Origin: Verrucomicrobiia bacterium
GTDB lineage: Bacteria; Verrucomicrobiota; Verrucomicrobiia; CAIQCK01
DNA: 6,030 nucleotides
Reading direction: 5' to 3'
Assembly: GCA_026417675.1 (NCBI GenBank)
Contig: JAOACV010000185.1
Coordinates: forward strand, 1 to 6,030
In this document: in pieces, positions 5,457 through 6,030 of the stretch
Position numbering within the stretch: position 1 is the stretch's first letter
How the letters are laid out: every line of letters begins with the position of its first letter
Notes under the pieces: model-generated
What the model was told of the DNA's origin: nothing
Seen by the model: the letters and a program-made list of their open reading frames with translations, nothing else
The model's database searches: none
Made by a program: the position numbers and the translations under genes

Positions 5457-6030
5457 CTCCTTGTTCTGCGCCAGAATCTCGCGGATGGCCGCGAGGAGTT
5501 TGTCGGTCTCGTCGTCGGTGCCGATGGAAATGCGAACGTGGTTGCGCACGCGCGGGTCGTTCCACCAACGCACGAGAATCTGGCGCGCCCGCAGCGTTTC
5601 ATAAAGTTTTTTCGCCGTCAGCGGCCTGGGCGGACGCGCCAGGAGGAAATTGGCGGCGCTGGGAAACACGCTGAAGCCGAGCGCGATTAGCGCCGCGCGC
5701 AGGCGGTCGCGCGTGGCCTTCACGCAGGCGATGCAGGCCCGGAAGTAGTCGGGATCGTTCAGCACCGCCAGCGCGGCGGCCTGGCTGAGACGGTTCACAT
5801 TGTAGCTGTCCTTGACCTTCATCAGACCGGCGATGAGCGCGCGATGGCCGAACGCGAATCCGATGCGCAGGCCGGCCAGCGAGAAGCTCTTGGACATGGT
5901 GCGCACGACCAGCGCGTTGCGGCTGTCATCCGCCGCCACCCGCGTGCCGTCCGTATCCGCCAGCGCCGCCTCGCCCTCGCCGTCGCCTGCCACCTGACCT
6001 GCGCCCAGCAGATCGGCAAGGATCGGCGCG
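5445..6030 (-). CDS. hisC: Histidinol-phosphate aminotransferase, C-terminal part (runs off the window)
   Basis: A PLP-dependent class II aminotransferase that converts imidazole-acetol phosphate and glutamate to histidinol phosphate, the step after HisB. About 194 C-terminal residues are visible; the N-terminus lies beyond base 6030. The Schiff-base lysine is in RTMSKSFSLAGLRIGFAFG (Lys codon 5891-5889). KVKDSYNVNRLSQAAALA and the closing VRISIGTDDETDKLLAAIREIL with its substrate-binding Arg are typical. The DEAY motif, whose Asp contacts the PLP ring nitrogen, is expected about 26 residues before RT but reads GEGE there, in a stretch where a GGCGAN hexamer repeats. Either the motif has been replaced or it lies outside the window behind an insertion. 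A GTG at 5993 is not the true start. It lies upstream of hisB in the same direction, as one operon. Confidence 0.93.
   Translation of the reverse strand, partial: APILADLLGAGQVAGDGEGEAALADTDGTRVAADDSRNALVVRTMSKSFSLAGLRIGFAFGHRALIAGLMKVKDSYNVNRLSQAAALAVLNDPDYFRACIACVKATRDRLRAALIALGFSVFPSAANFLLARPPRPLTAKKLYETLRARQILVRWWNDPRVRNHVRISIGTDDETDKLLAAIREILAQNKEGRF

Noticed and set aside
5390..5602. N-terminal extension of the hisB frame
   Set aside because: It overlaps the conserved end of hisC out of frame, and the ATG at 5389 has a good ribosome site and a normal HisB N-terminus.
4805..5674. A 289-codon plus-strand frame opposite hisB and hisC
   Set aside because: It is the shadow of two clearly recognised his genes and shows no motif or ribosome site.
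1..6030. CRISPR array, tRNA or rRNA gene, toxin-antitoxin pair, defence system or phage gene
   Set aside because: I saw no regularly spaced repeats, cloverleaf or rRNA-like sequence, and all long supported frames are accounted for by transposase, transport, dehydrogenase, YesU-like and his genes.

Overview
The window is about 6 kb of GC-rich bacterial chromosome. It holds an IS3-family insertion sequence at the left edge, an anion permease gene divergent from a two-gene unit (zinc alcohol dehydrogenase plus a secreted YesU-like protein), and, convergent with that unit, the end of a histidine-biosynthesis operon. The mix of high GC, a secreted DUF1961/YesU-type protein and hisC-hisB on one strand would suit a Verrucomicrobiota or Planctomycetota-like bacterium. 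That assignment is inference only, because no 16S rRNA or other marker gene is present.

Layout. Bases 1-1251 are an IS3-family element with 33-bp imperfect terminal inverted repeats, orfA, orfB in the -1 frame, and an A8 slippery run for programmed -1 frameshifting. The transposase has D-D-E spacing as expected, but appears to have lost about 15-20 residues just after the catalytic Glu, so the copy is probably inactive. Bases 1252-1415 hold no gene. They contain two hairpins and, next to the IS, a stretch that may be the end of another mobile element. Bases 1416-2684 (minus) encode a 12-TM-class SLC13/ArsB-NhaD-type permease. Bases 2685-2752 are a short divergent intergenic region that contains a long imperfect inverted repeat.

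Bases 2753-3814 (plus) encode a zinc-dependent medium-chain dehydrogenase with all expected metal ligands. It is followed 4 nt later by a secreted DUF1961/YesU-like lectin-fold protein (3819-4673) with a perfect AGGAGG ribosome binding site; the two are almost certainly cotranscribed. Bases 4674-4768 separate the convergent units and contain a candidate terminator hairpin. Bases 4769-5389 (minus) encode HisB, and from 5445 to the right edge (minus) runs the C-terminal part of HisC. These two form a his operon read right to left, in which HisC makes histidinol phosphate from the imidazole-acetol phosphate that HisB produces.

I do not see a clearly new biological system. The points most worth a second look are the lesion in the IS transposase, the missing DEAY motif of HisC where a GGCGAN hexamer is tandemly repeated, the palindrome that forms the HisC C-terminus and stop codon, and the inverted repeat in the divergent promoter region.
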